This document shows positions 16,713 through 25,527 of a stretch of DNA of 64,000 nt, one piece after another. Position 1 is the first letter of the stretch, and every line of letters begins with the position of its first letter. The notes under the pieces are model-generated. The model was not told the DNA's origin. It made no database searches and worked only from the letters and a program-made list of their open reading frames with translations. Both the position numbers and the translations under genes were made by a program. This DNA is from Pseudomonas sp. ZH-FAD (GTDB taxonomy: Bacteria; Pseudomonadota; Gammaproteobacteria; Pseudomonadales; Pseudomonadaceae): NCBI RefSeq assembly GCF_002803095.1, contig NZ_PGLR01000032.1:1-64000 (forward strand), written 5' to 3'.

Positions 16713-17552
16713 TTATTCCGGGTCCGTACCGATCACTGCTGGTCGCCCACGCTCGGGAAAGAACAGACGTTGCAATTCGCTACCCGGACTTTCCGCCCGC
16801 ATGAAGGCCTCTCCGACCAGGAAGGCATAGACCTGGTTGATCTCCATCAGCTCGACATCAGCGCGATTGAGAATGCCGCTTTCGGTCACCACCAGGCGAT
16901 CACGCGGAATACGCGGCAGCAGGTCGAGGGTGGTTTCCAGGCTGACATCGAAGGTGTGCAGGTTGCGGTTGTTGATCCCCACCAGCGGTGTGTCCAATGT
17001 ATTCAGCGCCCGCTCCAGTTCGGCGCCGTCATGCACCTCGACCAGCACGTCGAGGCCGACGTCCTTGGCCACCGAAGCCAGCTCGGCCATGCGCACGTCA
17101 TCCAGGCAGGACACGATCAGCAGCACGCAGTCGGCGCCCAGTGCGCGAGCTTCGACGATCTGATACGGATCGACCATGAAATCCTTGCGGATCACCGGCA
17201 GCGCACAGGCCGCGCGGGCCTGTTGCAGGTACTGATCGGCACCCTGGAAGAAATCGATATCAGTCAGCACCGACAGGCAGGTGGCACCGCCGGCCTCGTA
17301 GCTGCGGGCAATATCGGCGGGCACGAAGTCGGCGCGCAGCACGCCCTTGCTCGGCGAGGCCTTCTTGATCTCGGCAATCACCGCCGGCTGCTTGCGCGCC
17401 GCCTGCTCGAGCAGCGCACGAGCGAAGCCACGCGGTGCGTCGGCACTGCGCGCAGCAGCCTCGACCTCGGCCAGGCTGACCTGGACACGGCGCGCCGCGA
17501 CTTCCTCGAACTTACGGGCGACGATCTTCTCCAGTACGGTTGGCACGCTCAC
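16713..17552 (-). CDS. trpC: Indole-3-glycerol-phosphate synthase
   Basis: Fourth step of tryptophan synthesis: ring closure of carboxyphenylamino-deoxyribulose-5-phosphate. The 279-residue TIM barrel has the family motifs KKASPSKG, SVLTDIDFF, RKDFMVDPYQ and GINNRNLHTF, and VVTESGI. It is monofunctional (no fused TrpF). Its start overlaps the trpD stop (ATGA). Last gene of trpEGDC. Confidence 0.97.
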   Translation of the reverse strand: MSVPTVLEKIVARKFEEVAARRVQVSLAEVEAAARSADAPRGFARALLEQAARKQPAVIAEIKKASPSKGVLRADFVPADIARSYEAGGATCLSVLTDIDFFQGADQYLQQARAACALPVIRKDFMVDPYQIVEARALGADCVLLIVSCLDDVRMAELASVAKDVGLDVLVEVHDGAELERALNTLDTPLVGINNRNLHTFDVSLETTLDLLPRIPRDRLVVTESGILNRADVELMEINQVYAFLVGEAFMRAESPGSELQRLFFPERGRPAVIGTDPE

Positions 17553-18595
17553 CCTTCGTTCTCCTGTTTGAATACCGCAGTAAAGGACACCAGCTCTTCC
17601 AGCTTCTCGCGCGCCAGGCCGGTGTGCAGGGCGTCATGCGCCAACTGCATACCTTCGCGCAGGCTGCTGGCATGGTCAGCAGCATAGAGCGCCGCGCCAG
17701 CATTGAGCACGATCATATCGGCAGCCTTCTGACCGTTGTCGGTCTTGCGCCGGCCAAGGGCATCGTGGATCAGCGCCAGCGACTGCTCGGCGTTGTCGAC
17801 GGTCAGGCCGATCAGGCTCTGACTCTTGATACCGAAATCCTCAGGCTGGATACGGTACTCGCTGACCGTGCCATTCCTGAGTTCGGCAATGAAGGTCGGC
17901 GCGGCCAGGCTGATCTCGTCCAACCCATCCTGCGCATGCACCACCAGTACGTGCTCGCTGCCCAGGCGCTGCAGTACTTCGGCCATCGGCCGGCACAGCG
18001 CCTGGCTGAATACACCGATGACCTGATGTTTGGCACCTGCCGGGTTGGTCATCGGGCCAAGCATGTTGAAGATGGTGCGCAGGCCCAGCTCGCGGCGCGG
18101 ACCGATGGCGTGCTTCATTGCCCCGTGATGAGACGGCGCGAACATGAAGCCGACGCCCACGCTCTCGACGCAGCGCGCGACCTGCTCGGGTTTGAGCCCC
18201 AGGTAGACGCCAGCGGCTTCCAGCAGATCGGCGCTGCCACTCTTGCCGGAGACTGCGCGGTTGCCGTGCTTGGCCACCTTGCCGCCGGCCGCGGCGACGA
18301 CGAAGGCCGCGGCGGTGGAGACATTGAAGATGTTCATGCCATCGCCACCGGTGCCGCAGGTGTCGACCAGCCGCTCGGCGTCAATGACCACCGGTGCAGC
18401 CAGCTCGCGCATGACGCTGGCGGCACCGACGATCTCGTCGATGGTTTCGCTCTTCATGCGCATGCCCATGAGGAAGGCGCCGATCTGCGCGTCGGTGCAC
18501 TGACCGGTCATGATCTCGCGCATCACCGCCTGCATTTCCTCGGTGGTCAGATCGAGCTGGGCAACGATGCGGCCCAGGGCTTCCTTGATATTCAT
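17549..18595 (-). CDS. trpD: Anthranilate phosphoribosyltransferase
   Basis: Transfers phosphoribosyl from PRPP to anthranilate. The 348 residues include the PRPP-binding GTGGDG motif, the NVSTAAAFV segment and the HGNRAVSGKSGSAD loop. It overlaps trpG upstream and trpC downstream by ATGA junctions, so the three are translationally coupled. Confidence 0.97.
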   Translation of the reverse strand: MNIKEALGRIVAQLDLTTEEMQAVMREIMTGQCTDAQIGAFLMGMRMKSETIDEIVGAASVMRELAAPVVIDAERLVDTCGTGGDGMNIFNVSTAAAFVVAAAGGKVAKHGNRAVSGKSGSADLLEAAGVYLGLKPEQVARCVESVGVGFMFAPSHHGAMKHAIGPRRELGLRTIFNMLGPMTNPAGAKHQVIGVFSQALCRPMAEVLQRLGSEHVLVVHAQDGLDEISLAAPTFIAELRNGTVSEYRIQPEDFGIKSQSLIGLTVDNAEQSLALIHDALGRRKTDNGQKAADMIVLNAGAALYAADHASSLREGMQLAHDALHTGLAREKLEELVSFTAVFKQENEG

Positions 18596-19188
18596 GCGCG
18601 CACGCCTCCGGTCTGCTTGAGGAAGTTGGCGAACAGTTCGTGGCCCTGCTCGGTGAGGATGGATTCGGGATGGAACTGCACACCCTCGATGTTCAGGGTC
18701 TTGTGGCGCAGGCCCATGATCTCGTCGACCGAACCGTCTTCATGCTGGGTCCAGGCGGTGATCTCCAGGCAATCCGGCAGGGTTTCGCGCTTGACCACCA
18801 GGGAATGATAGCGGGTCACGGTGAGCGGGTTGTTGAGGCCGGCGAACACGCCCTTGTCCTCGTGGAACACCGGGCTGGTCTTGCCATGCATCACCTGGCG
18901 CGCGCGCACCACATCACCACCGTAGGCCTGGCCGATGCTCTGGTGGCCGAGGCAGACGCCAAGGATCGGCAGCTTGCCGGCGAAATGCAGGATGGACTCG
19001 ATGGACACCCCCGCCTCGGTCGGCGTGCACGGGCCGGGCGAAACGACGATGCGCTCGGGCTGCAGAGCCTCGATCTCGGCGATGGTCAGTTCATCGTTAC
19101 GAATCACGTGCACGTCGGCACCCAGCTCACCCAGGTACTGCACGACGTTGTAGGTGAAGGAGTCGTAGTTGTCGATCATCAAAAGCAT
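18592..19188 (-). CDS. trpG: Anthranilate synthase component II (glutamine amidotransferase)
   Basis: Class I glutamine amidotransferase that supplies ammonia to TrpE. The 198 residues include the oxyanion/nucleophile motif GVCLGHQ and the His-Glu end (GVQFHPESI). The start follows AAGAGGAG and lies 13 bp after the trpE stop. In P. aeruginosa the pyocin gene block separates these two genes; here there is nothing between them. Confidence 0.97.
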   Translation of the reverse strand: MLLMIDNYDSFTYNVVQYLGELGADVHVIRNDELTIAEIEALQPERIVVSPGPCTPTEAGVSIESILHFAGKLPILGVCLGHQSIGQAYGGDVVRARQVMHGKTSPVFHEDKGVFAGLNNPLTVTRYHSLVVKRETLPDCLEITAWTQHEDGSVDEIMGLRHKTLNIEGVQFHPESILTEQGHELFANFLKQTGGVRA

Positions 19189-19201
19189 GGTACGGCTCCT
19201 C

Positions 19202-20692
19202 TTATTCCTGGGCCTGGACGGCAGTCTGTTCGGCGAGCGCGACGGCGCGGAACATGGCGCGGCGCTTGTTCAGGGTTTCTTCCCACTCCAGCGCGGGCAC
19301 CGAGTCGGCGACGATGCCGGCGCCGGCCTGTACGTGCAGTTCGCCGTCCTTGATCACCGCCGTGCGGATGGCGATGGCGGTGTCCATGTTGCCGTTCCAC
19401 GCGTAATAACCGACTGCGCCGCCGTAGACGCCACGCTTGACCGGCTCCAACTCGTCGATGATTTCCATGGCGCGGATCTTCGGCGCACCGGACAGGGTGC
19501 CAGCTGGCAGGATCGCGCGCAGGGCGTCCATCGAGGTCAGGCCCTTTTTCAGCTCGCCGGTGACGTTGGAAACGATGTGCATGACGTTGGAATAGCGCTC
19601 GATGACCATCTTCTCGGTCAGCTTCACCGAGCCGATTTCCGAGACGCGCCCGGTGTCGTTACGGCCCAGGTCGATCAGCATCAGGTGTTCGGCGACTTCC
19701 TTGGCATCGGCCAGCAGGTCTTCTTCCAGCGCCAGGTCGGCCTCTTCGGTCGCACCGCGCGGGCGGGTGCCGGCGATTGGCCGCACGGTGACCAGGTTGT
19801 CCTCGACGCGCACCAGCACCTCGGGCGACGAACCCACCACGTGGAAGTCGCCGAAGTTGAAGAAGTACATGTAAGGCGTCGGGTTGATGCAGCGCAGCGC
19901 TCGATAAAGGTCAATCGGTGCAGCCTTGAACGGGATCGACATGCGCTGGGAAATCACCACCTGCATGCAGTCGCCAGCCAGGATGTAATCCTTGATGGCG
20001 CTGACCGAGCGTTCGTAATCCTCGCGGCTGAAGCTGGAGCGAAACGCGGGTTCCTCGCCTGCCGGCTTGTTCAGATCCACACCCAGACGCGGGGTGAACG
20101 GCTGACGCAGCTTGTGCAGGATTTCCTGCAGTTGCGCCTGGCCACGCTCGAAGGCGTCCGCCTCGGCCGGATCGACCAGCACGATGGCGTGCATCTTGCC
20201 CGCCAGGTTGTCGAACACCACCACAGCATCGGAGACGTTGAGCAGAATGTCCGGCGTGCCCAGCGCATCGGGGTTCACCCCGGCAGCCAGCCTGGGTTCG
20301 ACGTAACGCACGCTGTCATAGGCGAAGTAACCGACCAGGCCGCCATTGAAACGCGGCAGCCCGGCGATGGTCGGCACCTTGTAGCGCGCCTTGAACTGCT
20401 CGACGAAGGCCAGCGGATCGGCGCACTCATGACGCTCGACCTCGACGCCGTCGGTGGTGATCACCACCTCATGACCGTGCACACGCAGCACGGTGCGCGC
20501 CGGCAGGCCGATGATCGAGTAGCGCCCCCACTTTTCGCCACCCTGCACGGATTCGAGCAGGTAGGAGTTGGGCGCATCGGCCAGTTTCAGGTAGATCGAC
20601 AGCGGCGTGTCGAAGTCGGCGATGGTTTCGCAGGCAAGCGGAATGCGGTTGTAGCCTTCAGCGGCTAAACGCAGGAATTCTTCATGGGTCAT
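19202..20692 (-). CDS. trpE: Anthranilate synthase component I
   Basis: Converts chorismate to anthranilate, the committed step to tryptophan. The 496-residue protein carries the Trp feedback motif LLESVQGGEKWGRYS near the N-terminus and the chorismate-binding block GTRPRGATEEAD...LGRNDTGRVS...GTLSGAPKIRAM. The ATG at 20692, with TGAGG upstream, gives the usual MTHEEFLRLA start; the 4-residue longer frame is less likely. A 14-residue leader peptide with two Trp codons lies 67 bp upstream, implying attenuation control. Confidence 0.97.
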   Translation of the reverse strand: MTHEEFLRLAAEGYNRIPLACETIADFDTPLSIYLKLADAPNSYLLESVQGGEKWGRYSIIGLPARTVLRVHGHEVVITTDGVEVERHECADPLAFVEQFKARYKVPTIAGLPRFNGGLVGYFAYDSVRYVEPRLAAGVNPDALGTPDILLNVSDAVVVFDNLAGKMHAIVLVDPAEADAFERGQAQLQEILHKLRQPFTPRLGVDLNKPAGEEPAFRSSFSREDYERSVSAIKDYILAGDCMQVVISQRMSIPFKAAPIDLYRALRCINPTPYMYFFNFGDFHVVGSSPEVLVRVEDNLVTVRPIAGTRPRGATEEADLALEEDLLADAKEVAEHLMLIDLGRNDTGRVSEIGSVKLTEKMVIERYSNVMHIVSNVTGELKKGLTSMDALRAILPAGTLSGAPKIRAMEIIDELEPVKRGVYGGAVGYYAWNGNMDTAIAIRTAVIKDGELHVQAGAGIVADSVPALEWEETLNKRRAMFRAVALAEQTAVQAQE

Positions 20693-20759
20693 GATCAGCC
20701 TCATGGCTCGGGGTAAACGGTCGGGTGCAAACGGGCCGCGCGGCGGCGGCAGGACGAGA

Positions 20760-20804
20760 TCAGGCGCGCCAGCGCCAACGGGCCAGAGCCTTGATCACTT
20801 TCAT
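20760..20804 (-). CDS. trpL: trp operon leader peptide TrpL
   Basis: A 14-codon frame MKVIKALARWRWRA lies upstream of trpE, with Trp at positions 10 and 12. Closely spaced Trp codons next to a trpE gene are the hallmark of ribosome-mediated attenuation. The stretch from the Trp codons onward is GC-rich and can form alternative hairpins (GGCGC/GCGCC over the Trp codons; GCCGC/GCGGC at about 20745-20728). The downstream T-run is poor. The ribosome-binding site is weak. Attenuation of trpE has been reported for P. putida, which fits. Confidence 0.8.
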   Translation of the reverse strand: MKVIKALARWRWRA

Positions 20805-20899
20805 CCAGAGTTTGCAGCTAACCACCACGGTGCGATCTCGACAGGCGGGGGAATAAGGAGAGCGGCCACGGTATCGCAGCCGCTCGGGCTAAGCAACTA

Positions 20900-21580
20900 T
20901 CAGAGCAACTCGGCCAGGCTATCGACCACCAGGCTTGGCCGCTCTTCGGCAATCGGCCGGCCGTGGTTGTAACCGTAACTCACGGCGATGCAGGGCACCG
21001 CGGCAGCGCGCGCGGCCAGCACGTCGCTGCGCGAGTCGCCGACGAACAACGATTGCGCTGCCTCCACCCCAGCCAGACGCATCACCTGCAGCAACGCCGC
21101 CGGGTCAGGCTTCTGCTGCGGCAGGGTGTCGCCACCGATGATCCAGCGGAAGTAACCGCCGAGGCCGACCTGCTCCAGCAGCGGCGCGACGAAGCGCTCC
21201 GGCTTGTTGGTCACCACGGCGAGCTCGACGGCCGCCGTGCTCAGCGCTTCGAGCAGCTCATGCACACCCGGGTACAGCGCGGTCAGGTTGTGGCAGTCGG
21301 CGTAGATATCGAGAAAGCGTGCCAGCGCCTGCTCCGTCTCGGCCTCGCCCACGGCCGAGTGATCCAGGCCACCGGCCAGGGCGCGGCGTACCAGCACCCG
21401 CGCGCCGTTGCCGACCCACTCGCGAACCCGTTCCACGCCAGCCGGCGGACGGCCCAGCTCGACCAGCATGCGGTCGACCGCTGCGGCCAGATCCGGCACC
21501 GAGTCGATCAGCGTGCCATCCAGGTCGAACATCACCAGGCGCGGCAACTCGCCGCCACACAGCGCGCGCAGCGGTTTCAT
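20900..21580 (-). CDS. gph: Phosphoglycolate phosphatase
   Basis: HAD-superfamily phosphatase that removes 2-phosphoglycolate formed during DNA repair or oxygenase side reactions. The 226 residues include HAD motif I (FDLDGTLIDS, residues 18-27), motif II (VVTNKP) and motif III/IV (KPDPAALL...FVGDSRSD). It overlaps rpe by ATGA. It is followed on the same strand by the trpL-trpE leader. Confidence 0.94.
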   Translation of the reverse strand: MKPLRALCGGELPRLVMFDLDGTLIDSVPDLAAAVDRMLVELGRPPAGVERVREWVGNGARVLVRRALAGGLDHSAVGEAETEQALARFLDIYADCHNLTALYPGVHELLEALSTAAVELAVVTNKPERFVAPLLEQVGLGGYFRWIIGGDTLPQQKPDPAALLQVMRLAGVEAAQSLFVGDSRSDVLAARAAAVPCIAVSYGYNHGRPIAEERPSLVVDSLAELL

Positions 21581-22251
21581 CCACGCACCTGGGCCAGTTC
21601 GGCGCGCATGGCGTCGATCACGGCCTTGTAGTCCGGCTGGTTGAAGATCGCCGAGCCGGCGACAAAGGTGTCGGCGCCTGCTTCGGCGATCTCACGGATG
21701 TTCTGCACGTTGACGCCGCCGTCGATCTCCAGGCGAATCTCGCGGCCGCTGGCATCGATCAGCGCGCGTGCTTCGCGCAGCTTGTCGAGGGTGCCAGGGA
21801 TGAACTTCTGCCCGCCGAAGCCGGGGTTGACGCTCATCAAAAGGATCATGTCGACTTTGTCCATCACGTACTTGAGCACCTCCAGCGGGGTGGCCGGGTT
21901 GAACACCAGGCCAGCCTTGGCGCCACCCGCCTTGATCAGCTGCAGTGAACGGTCGATGTGCTCGGACGCTTCCGGGTGGAAGGTGATATAGGAAGCGCCC
22001 GCCTCGATGAAGTCGCCGATGATGCGATCCACCGGCTTGACCATCAGGTGCGCGTCGATCGGCGCGGTGATGCCGTACTTGCGCAGCGCTGCACAGACCA
22101 TCGGGCCGATGGTCAGGTTGGGCACGTAGTGGTTGTCCATGACATCGAAGTGGACGATGTCCGCCCCGGCGGCGAGTACGTTGTCCACTTCCTCACCCAG
22201 GCGGGCGAAGTCGGCGGAAAGGATCGACGGGGCGATGGCGAAGGGTTGCAT
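21577..22251 (-). CDS. rpe: Ribulose-phosphate 3-epimerase
   Basis: Interconverts ribulose-5-phosphate and xylulose-5-phosphate in the pentose phosphate pathway. The 224-residue TIM barrel contains the metal-binding HFDVMDNHYVPN and VNPGFGGQ motifs and the DGGVN end. Start ATG at 22251 with GAGGTGCGCC upstream. It begins the rpe-gph pair; a palindromic repeat lies immediately upstream. Confidence 0.96.
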   Translation of the reverse strand: MQPFAIAPSILSADFARLGEEVDNVLAAGADIVHFDVMDNHYVPNLTIGPMVCAALRKYGITAPIDAHLMVKPVDRIIGDFIEAGASYITFHPEASEHIDRSLQLIKAGGAKAGLVFNPATPLEVLKYVMDKVDMILLMSVNPGFGGQKFIPGTLDKLREARALIDASGREIRLEIDGGVNVQNIREIAEAGADTFVAGSAIFNQPDYKAVIDAMRAELAQVRG

Positions 22252-22264
22252 GGCGCACCTCTGA

Positions 22265-22402
22265 GAACCGATTTGGGATCTCGCGAGCTAGAGCCGGGCT
22301 AGGCAAAAACTGGCGAGGAAGCGGAGTTTACTGAAGTAAATGAGCATTCCGAGCCTGTTTTTAACGACGGCTGGCCGACGCGCAGCAGATCGCAAACGGT
22401 TC
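22265..22402. repeat. 138-bp palindromic element, copy B
   Basis: Inverted repeat with outer ends GAACCG/CGGTTC and arms meeting at CGGAGTTTAC-tgaa-GTAAATGAGCA. It shares TCTCGCGAGCTAGAGC on the left and CCGACGCGCAGCAG on the right with copy C, and lies in the same orientation as copy C. It sits 13 bp upstream of rpe. Confidence 0.88.
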
Positions 22403-22471
22403 GTAGTGCTGGATCACGGTGGCGCGCATTGTAACGGCTGTGGCGCCCTTGATCGACAAGCGCAGGAGACA

Positions 22472-22540
22472 GTGGGAGTTGCTTCAGCGGCGAGCTTCTG
22501 GCTTTTGTGCCAAGCCAATCGCGGCCAAAGCCCCTCCCAC
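22472..22540. repeat. REP-type inverted pair
   Basis: GTGGGAG...CAGCGGC on the left is mirrored by GCGGCC...CTCCCAC on the right, as in paired Pseudomonas REP sequences. It lies just after the aldehyde dehydrogenase stop and could act as its terminator. Confidence 0.65.
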
Positions 22541-22555
22541 CATGAGCCGCCTACC

Positions 22556-24016
22556 TCAGATACCGCCGAGGCAGAGGTACTTGATCTCCAGATACTCATC
22601 CAGACCGTACTTGGAGCCTTCGCGGCCGAGCCCTGAAGCCTTAATACCGCCGAATGGCGCCACTTCGTTGGAGATCAAGCCGGTGTTGATGCCGACCATG
22701 CCGTACTCCAGCGCTTCGGCGACACGGAAGGTGCGGCCCAGATCGCGGGTATAGAAGTAGCCGGCCAGGCCGAACTCGGTGTCGTTGGCCTGGCGTACCA
22801 CCTCAGCTTCGTCGCTGAAGCGGAACAACGGCGCCAGCGGACCGAAGGTTTCCTCGCGGGCCACGCGCATATCAGGGGTGACGTCGGTGATGACCGTCGG
22901 CTCGAAAAAGTGCCCGCCCAGCTCATGCGCCTTACCGCCCTGCAGCACCTTGGCGCCCTTCTCCAGCGCATCGGCCAGATGAGCCTGCACCTTGGCCACG
23001 GCATTGCCGTCGATCAACGGGCCAATGACGACGCCTGCTTCATCACCCGGGCCAACCCGCAGTTTGGCCACGGCCGCGGCCAGTTTTTCGGCAAAGGCAT
23101 CGTAGACGGCCTCGTGCACATACAGGCGATTGGCGCAGACGCAGGTTTGCCCGGCGTTGCGGTACTTGGCCACCAGCGCGCCTTCGACCGCGGCATCGAG
23201 ATCGGCATCCTCGAAGACGATGAACGGCGCGTTGCCACCGAGCTCCAGCGAGAGCTTCTTCAGGGTAGGCGCACATTGCTCCATCAATTTGATGCCAACG
23301 CCGGTGGAGCCGGTGAACGACAGCTTGCGCACGATGGGGTTGGCACACAGCTCGGCGCCGACTTCGCGGGAACGCTCGGCATCGGCCGGCAGTACGCTGA
23401 ACAGCCCGGCCGGAATGCCCGCGCGCTCGGCCAAGACAGCCAGCGCTAGCGCACTGAACGGTGTCTGCGGCGCCGGCTTGAGTACCATGGCGCAGCCAGC
23501 GGCCAGTGCCGGACCGGCCTTGCGGGTGATCATCGCCGCCGGAAAGTTCCAGGGCGTGATCGCCGCAGTCACGCCAATGGGTTCCTTGGTCACGATCAGG
23601 CGCTTGTCCGGCTGATGGCCGGGAATGGTGTCGCCGTAGACGCGTTTGGCTTCCTCGGCGAACCACTCGATGAAGGATGCCGCGTAAAGCACCTCACCGC
23701 GCGCCTCGGTCAGCGGCTTGCCCTGCTCGGCCGTCATGATCCGCGCCAGGTCTTCCTGGTTGGCCAGCATCAACTCGTACCATTTGCGCAGCCGCGCCGC
23801 GCGCTCCTTGGCCGTCAGCGCACGCCAGGCGGGTTGGGCAGCCTGCGCCGCCTCGATGGCCTGACGGGTCTGCGCGCCACCGATGTTCGGCACCACGCCC
23901 AGCGACTCGCCGTTGGCAGGATTGAAGATTTCAGTCACATCGCCATTGCTGGCGTCGCACCACTGGCCGTCGATATAAGCCTGATGGCGCAGCAGATCGG
24001 GATCGTTCAGTTGCAT
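22556..24016 (-). CDS. gabD: NAD(P)-dependent succinate-semialdehyde-type dehydrogenase
   Basis: 486-residue aldehyde dehydrogenase most like GabD, which oxidises succinate semialdehyde to succinate; glutarate semialdehyde is a close alternative. The catalytic Cys is C292 (GQTC), the general base is E258 (LELGG), and the Rossmann motif FTGSTGVG is present. It is the last gene of the alcohol dehydrogenase-permease-dehydrogenase operon, 54 bp after the permease. The substrate is inferred from family and from the agt transport genes close by; a different short-chain omega-oxo acid cannot be excluded. The gabD symbol is a family guess. Confidence 0.85.
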   Translation of the reverse strand: MQLNDPDLLRHQAYIDGQWCDASNGDVTEIFNPANGESLGVVPNIGGAQTRQAIEAAQAAQPAWRALTAKERAARLRKWYELMLANQEDLARIMTAEQGKPLTEARGEVLYAASFIEWFAEEAKRVYGDTIPGHQPDKRLIVTKEPIGVTAAITPWNFPAAMITRKAGPALAAGCAMVLKPAPQTPFSALALAVLAERAGIPAGLFSVLPADAERSREVGAELCANPIVRKLSFTGSTGVGIKLMEQCAPTLKKLSLELGGNAPFIVFEDADLDAAVEGALVAKYRNAGQTCVCANRLYVHEAVYDAFAEKLAAAVAKLRVGPGDEAGVVIGPLIDGNAVAKVQAHLADALEKGAKVLQGGKAHELGGHFFEPTVITDVTPDMRVAREETFGPLAPLFRFSDEAEVVRQANDTEFGLAGYFYTRDLGRTFRVAEALEYGMVGINTGLISNEVAPFGGIKASGLGREGSKYGLDEYLEIKYLCLGGI

Positions 24017-24070
24017 GATTGTCTCCTGTTGCCGAGATCACCCCCTCGGCTGAATTAGGGATTGAAGTCT

Positions 24071-25459
24071 TCACTCGGCGGGCGGCAGATCCTTGGTAAA
24101 GGTCTGGTCGTTTTCGCCACGGAACATCCGTGCCCCATAGATCAGCGCGCACAGGCCAACGCCAATGGCGAAAGCCCAGCCGGCGCCCTTGATCGCCAGC
24201 ACCGCACCGATCACCCCGGCGATGCCCAGGTCACGCTGGCTGCGTGCTTCCATGATGCCCAGGCGCACACTGACGTAGCCCTGGATCAGCAGGGTCAGCG
24301 CCAGCGCCACACCGAGGATCGGCTGCACCAGCGTCACCACCGGCAATAGCAGCAGACCGGTATTGGTGCCCCAACGGAACGAGCCAACCCCGCCGTAAAT
24401 CGATTTCATCGCCTTGGCGCCACCCTTGAAGCGCTCGGTGATCACCACCTGCATGGCCGACCATTGCGGGCCACACATGGCCACGTCCGGCCCGAAGATG
24501 CTCATGAAGGCATTGCGCCCACCGAAGATCAGGTGCGAGCGGTTGGGGTTGAAGTCGACCTTCTCGTCACGGCGTACATGGTCGGCTTCGCCGAGGATCG
24601 CCCTGGCGCCGAGCACGTCGCCGAACACCACCAGATAGGCGGCGAACACGGTGGGAATGGCGGTGACGAACATCATCAGTGGCGGCATGCCGAGGCCGAA
24701 CACGGTGTATTCGTTCCACAGGGTGACAAAGTCCGGCTGGCTGATACCCCACTCGATGCTGGGCCAGGGCGCCTCACCGAAAATCGGCGCGACGATCACT
24801 GCCAGCAGAATGATCGGGAAGATGCCCAGCTTGGCGAAGTTCCACCAGAAGCGATTGCGCTTCTTCAGCTCCTGGAAATGGATGGAGAACACCAGGTAGA
24901 AGGCGATGCCAATGGCGATGGAAATGGTCCAGGGGAAGCTGTCGAAACGACCGCCTTCCTTGAATACCGTCACCACCGCACTGAGGCCGGCGCCCATGAT
25001 GATGCCGGCCTTGAGCGCCGAGGGCACCAGGGACACCACCTTGCGCGCCATGCCCGTCATGCCCAGCCCTATCGAGAACGCGCCCAGCATCAACTGGAAG
25101 GCAATCAGCGCATGCACCCGCTCCGGGCCCTCCGGGAACTGGCTGCAGTAGGCCATCAGCAGTGGGATCGCCGGAGTGATCCAGCCCGGAACGACCGGAT
25201 CGCCCAGCAGGTGGTGGGTCAGATACAGCAGGCCGTTGAGCATGACCACCGCCAGCGCCACCTCGAAGGGCATGCCGAGGAATTCGGTCATCAGCGGAAT
25301 CGCCGCCAGGTCCACCGCGCACATGAGCAGGCCCTGCATGTAATCGGAGATCTCGAAGCGGTAATGAATGAAAGGCAGACGCACCTTGAATGGCCCCACC
25401 GGCCAGTAGGGGGCTTCCACACCAAGGTCTTGTTGATGCAGTTCGGACATTTGAGTCAC
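24071..25459 (-). CDS. NCS2/SLC23-like membrane permease
   Basis: 462-residue polytopic protein with about 12 hydrophobic segments. It resembles the xanthine/uracil permease superfamily (the segment LGDPVVPGWITPAIPLLMAY is typical), but the canonical purine-binding motifs are not obvious. Its place between an alcohol dehydrogenase and a semialdehyde dehydrogenase suggests that it imports the alcohol, hydroxy-acid or related organic substrate rather than a nucleobase. The start could be the ATG at 25459 or the one at 25450. Function uncertain. Confidence 0.8.
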   Translation of the reverse strand: MTQMSELHQQDLGVEAPYWPVGPFKVRLPFIHYRFEISDYMQGLLMCAVDLAAIPLMTEFLGMPFEVALAVVMLNGLLYLTHHLLGDPVVPGWITPAIPLLMAYCSQFPEGPERVHALIAFQLMLGAFSIGLGMTGMARKVVSLVPSALKAGIIMGAGLSAVVTVFKEGGRFDSFPWTISIAIGIAFYLVFSIHFQELKKRNRFWWNFAKLGIFPIILLAVIVAPIFGEAPWPSIEWGISQPDFVTLWNEYTVFGLGMPPLMMFVTAIPTVFAAYLVVFGDVLGARAILGEADHVRRDEKVDFNPNRSHLIFGGRNAFMSIFGPDVAMCGPQWSAMQVVITERFKGGAKAMKSIYGGVGSFRWGTNTGLLLLPVVTLVQPILGVALALTLLIQGYVSVRLGIMEARSQRDLGIAGVIGAVLAIKGAGWAFAIGVGLCALIYGARMFRGENDQTFTKDLPPAE

Positions 25460-25527
25460 CCAGCTTTATTAGAGTTGTATTTCAGCCGGCCCCAGCACAC
25501 TGAGGCCTTTCATCTTCGTTGCGGTAA

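Larger units (their letters stand above)
22252..22555. other. 304-bp intergenic region filled with repeats
   Basis: No gene is evident. The interval holds the 138-bp palindromic element (22265-22402) and a REP-type inverted pair (22472-22540). Short open frames here are made of repeat sequence. A promoter for rpe-gph must lie in or beyond the element, but I cannot place it. Confidence 0.7.

Noticed and set aside
18592..19204. Possible prophage or pyocin remnant between trpE and trpG
   Set aside because: The genes are 13 bp apart with a normal ribosome-binding site; no phage sequence is present.
22414..22636. Small frames in the rpe/aldehyde dehydrogenase gap
   Set aside because: They consist of REP sequence or overlap the dehydrogenase end; no ribosome-binding sites.
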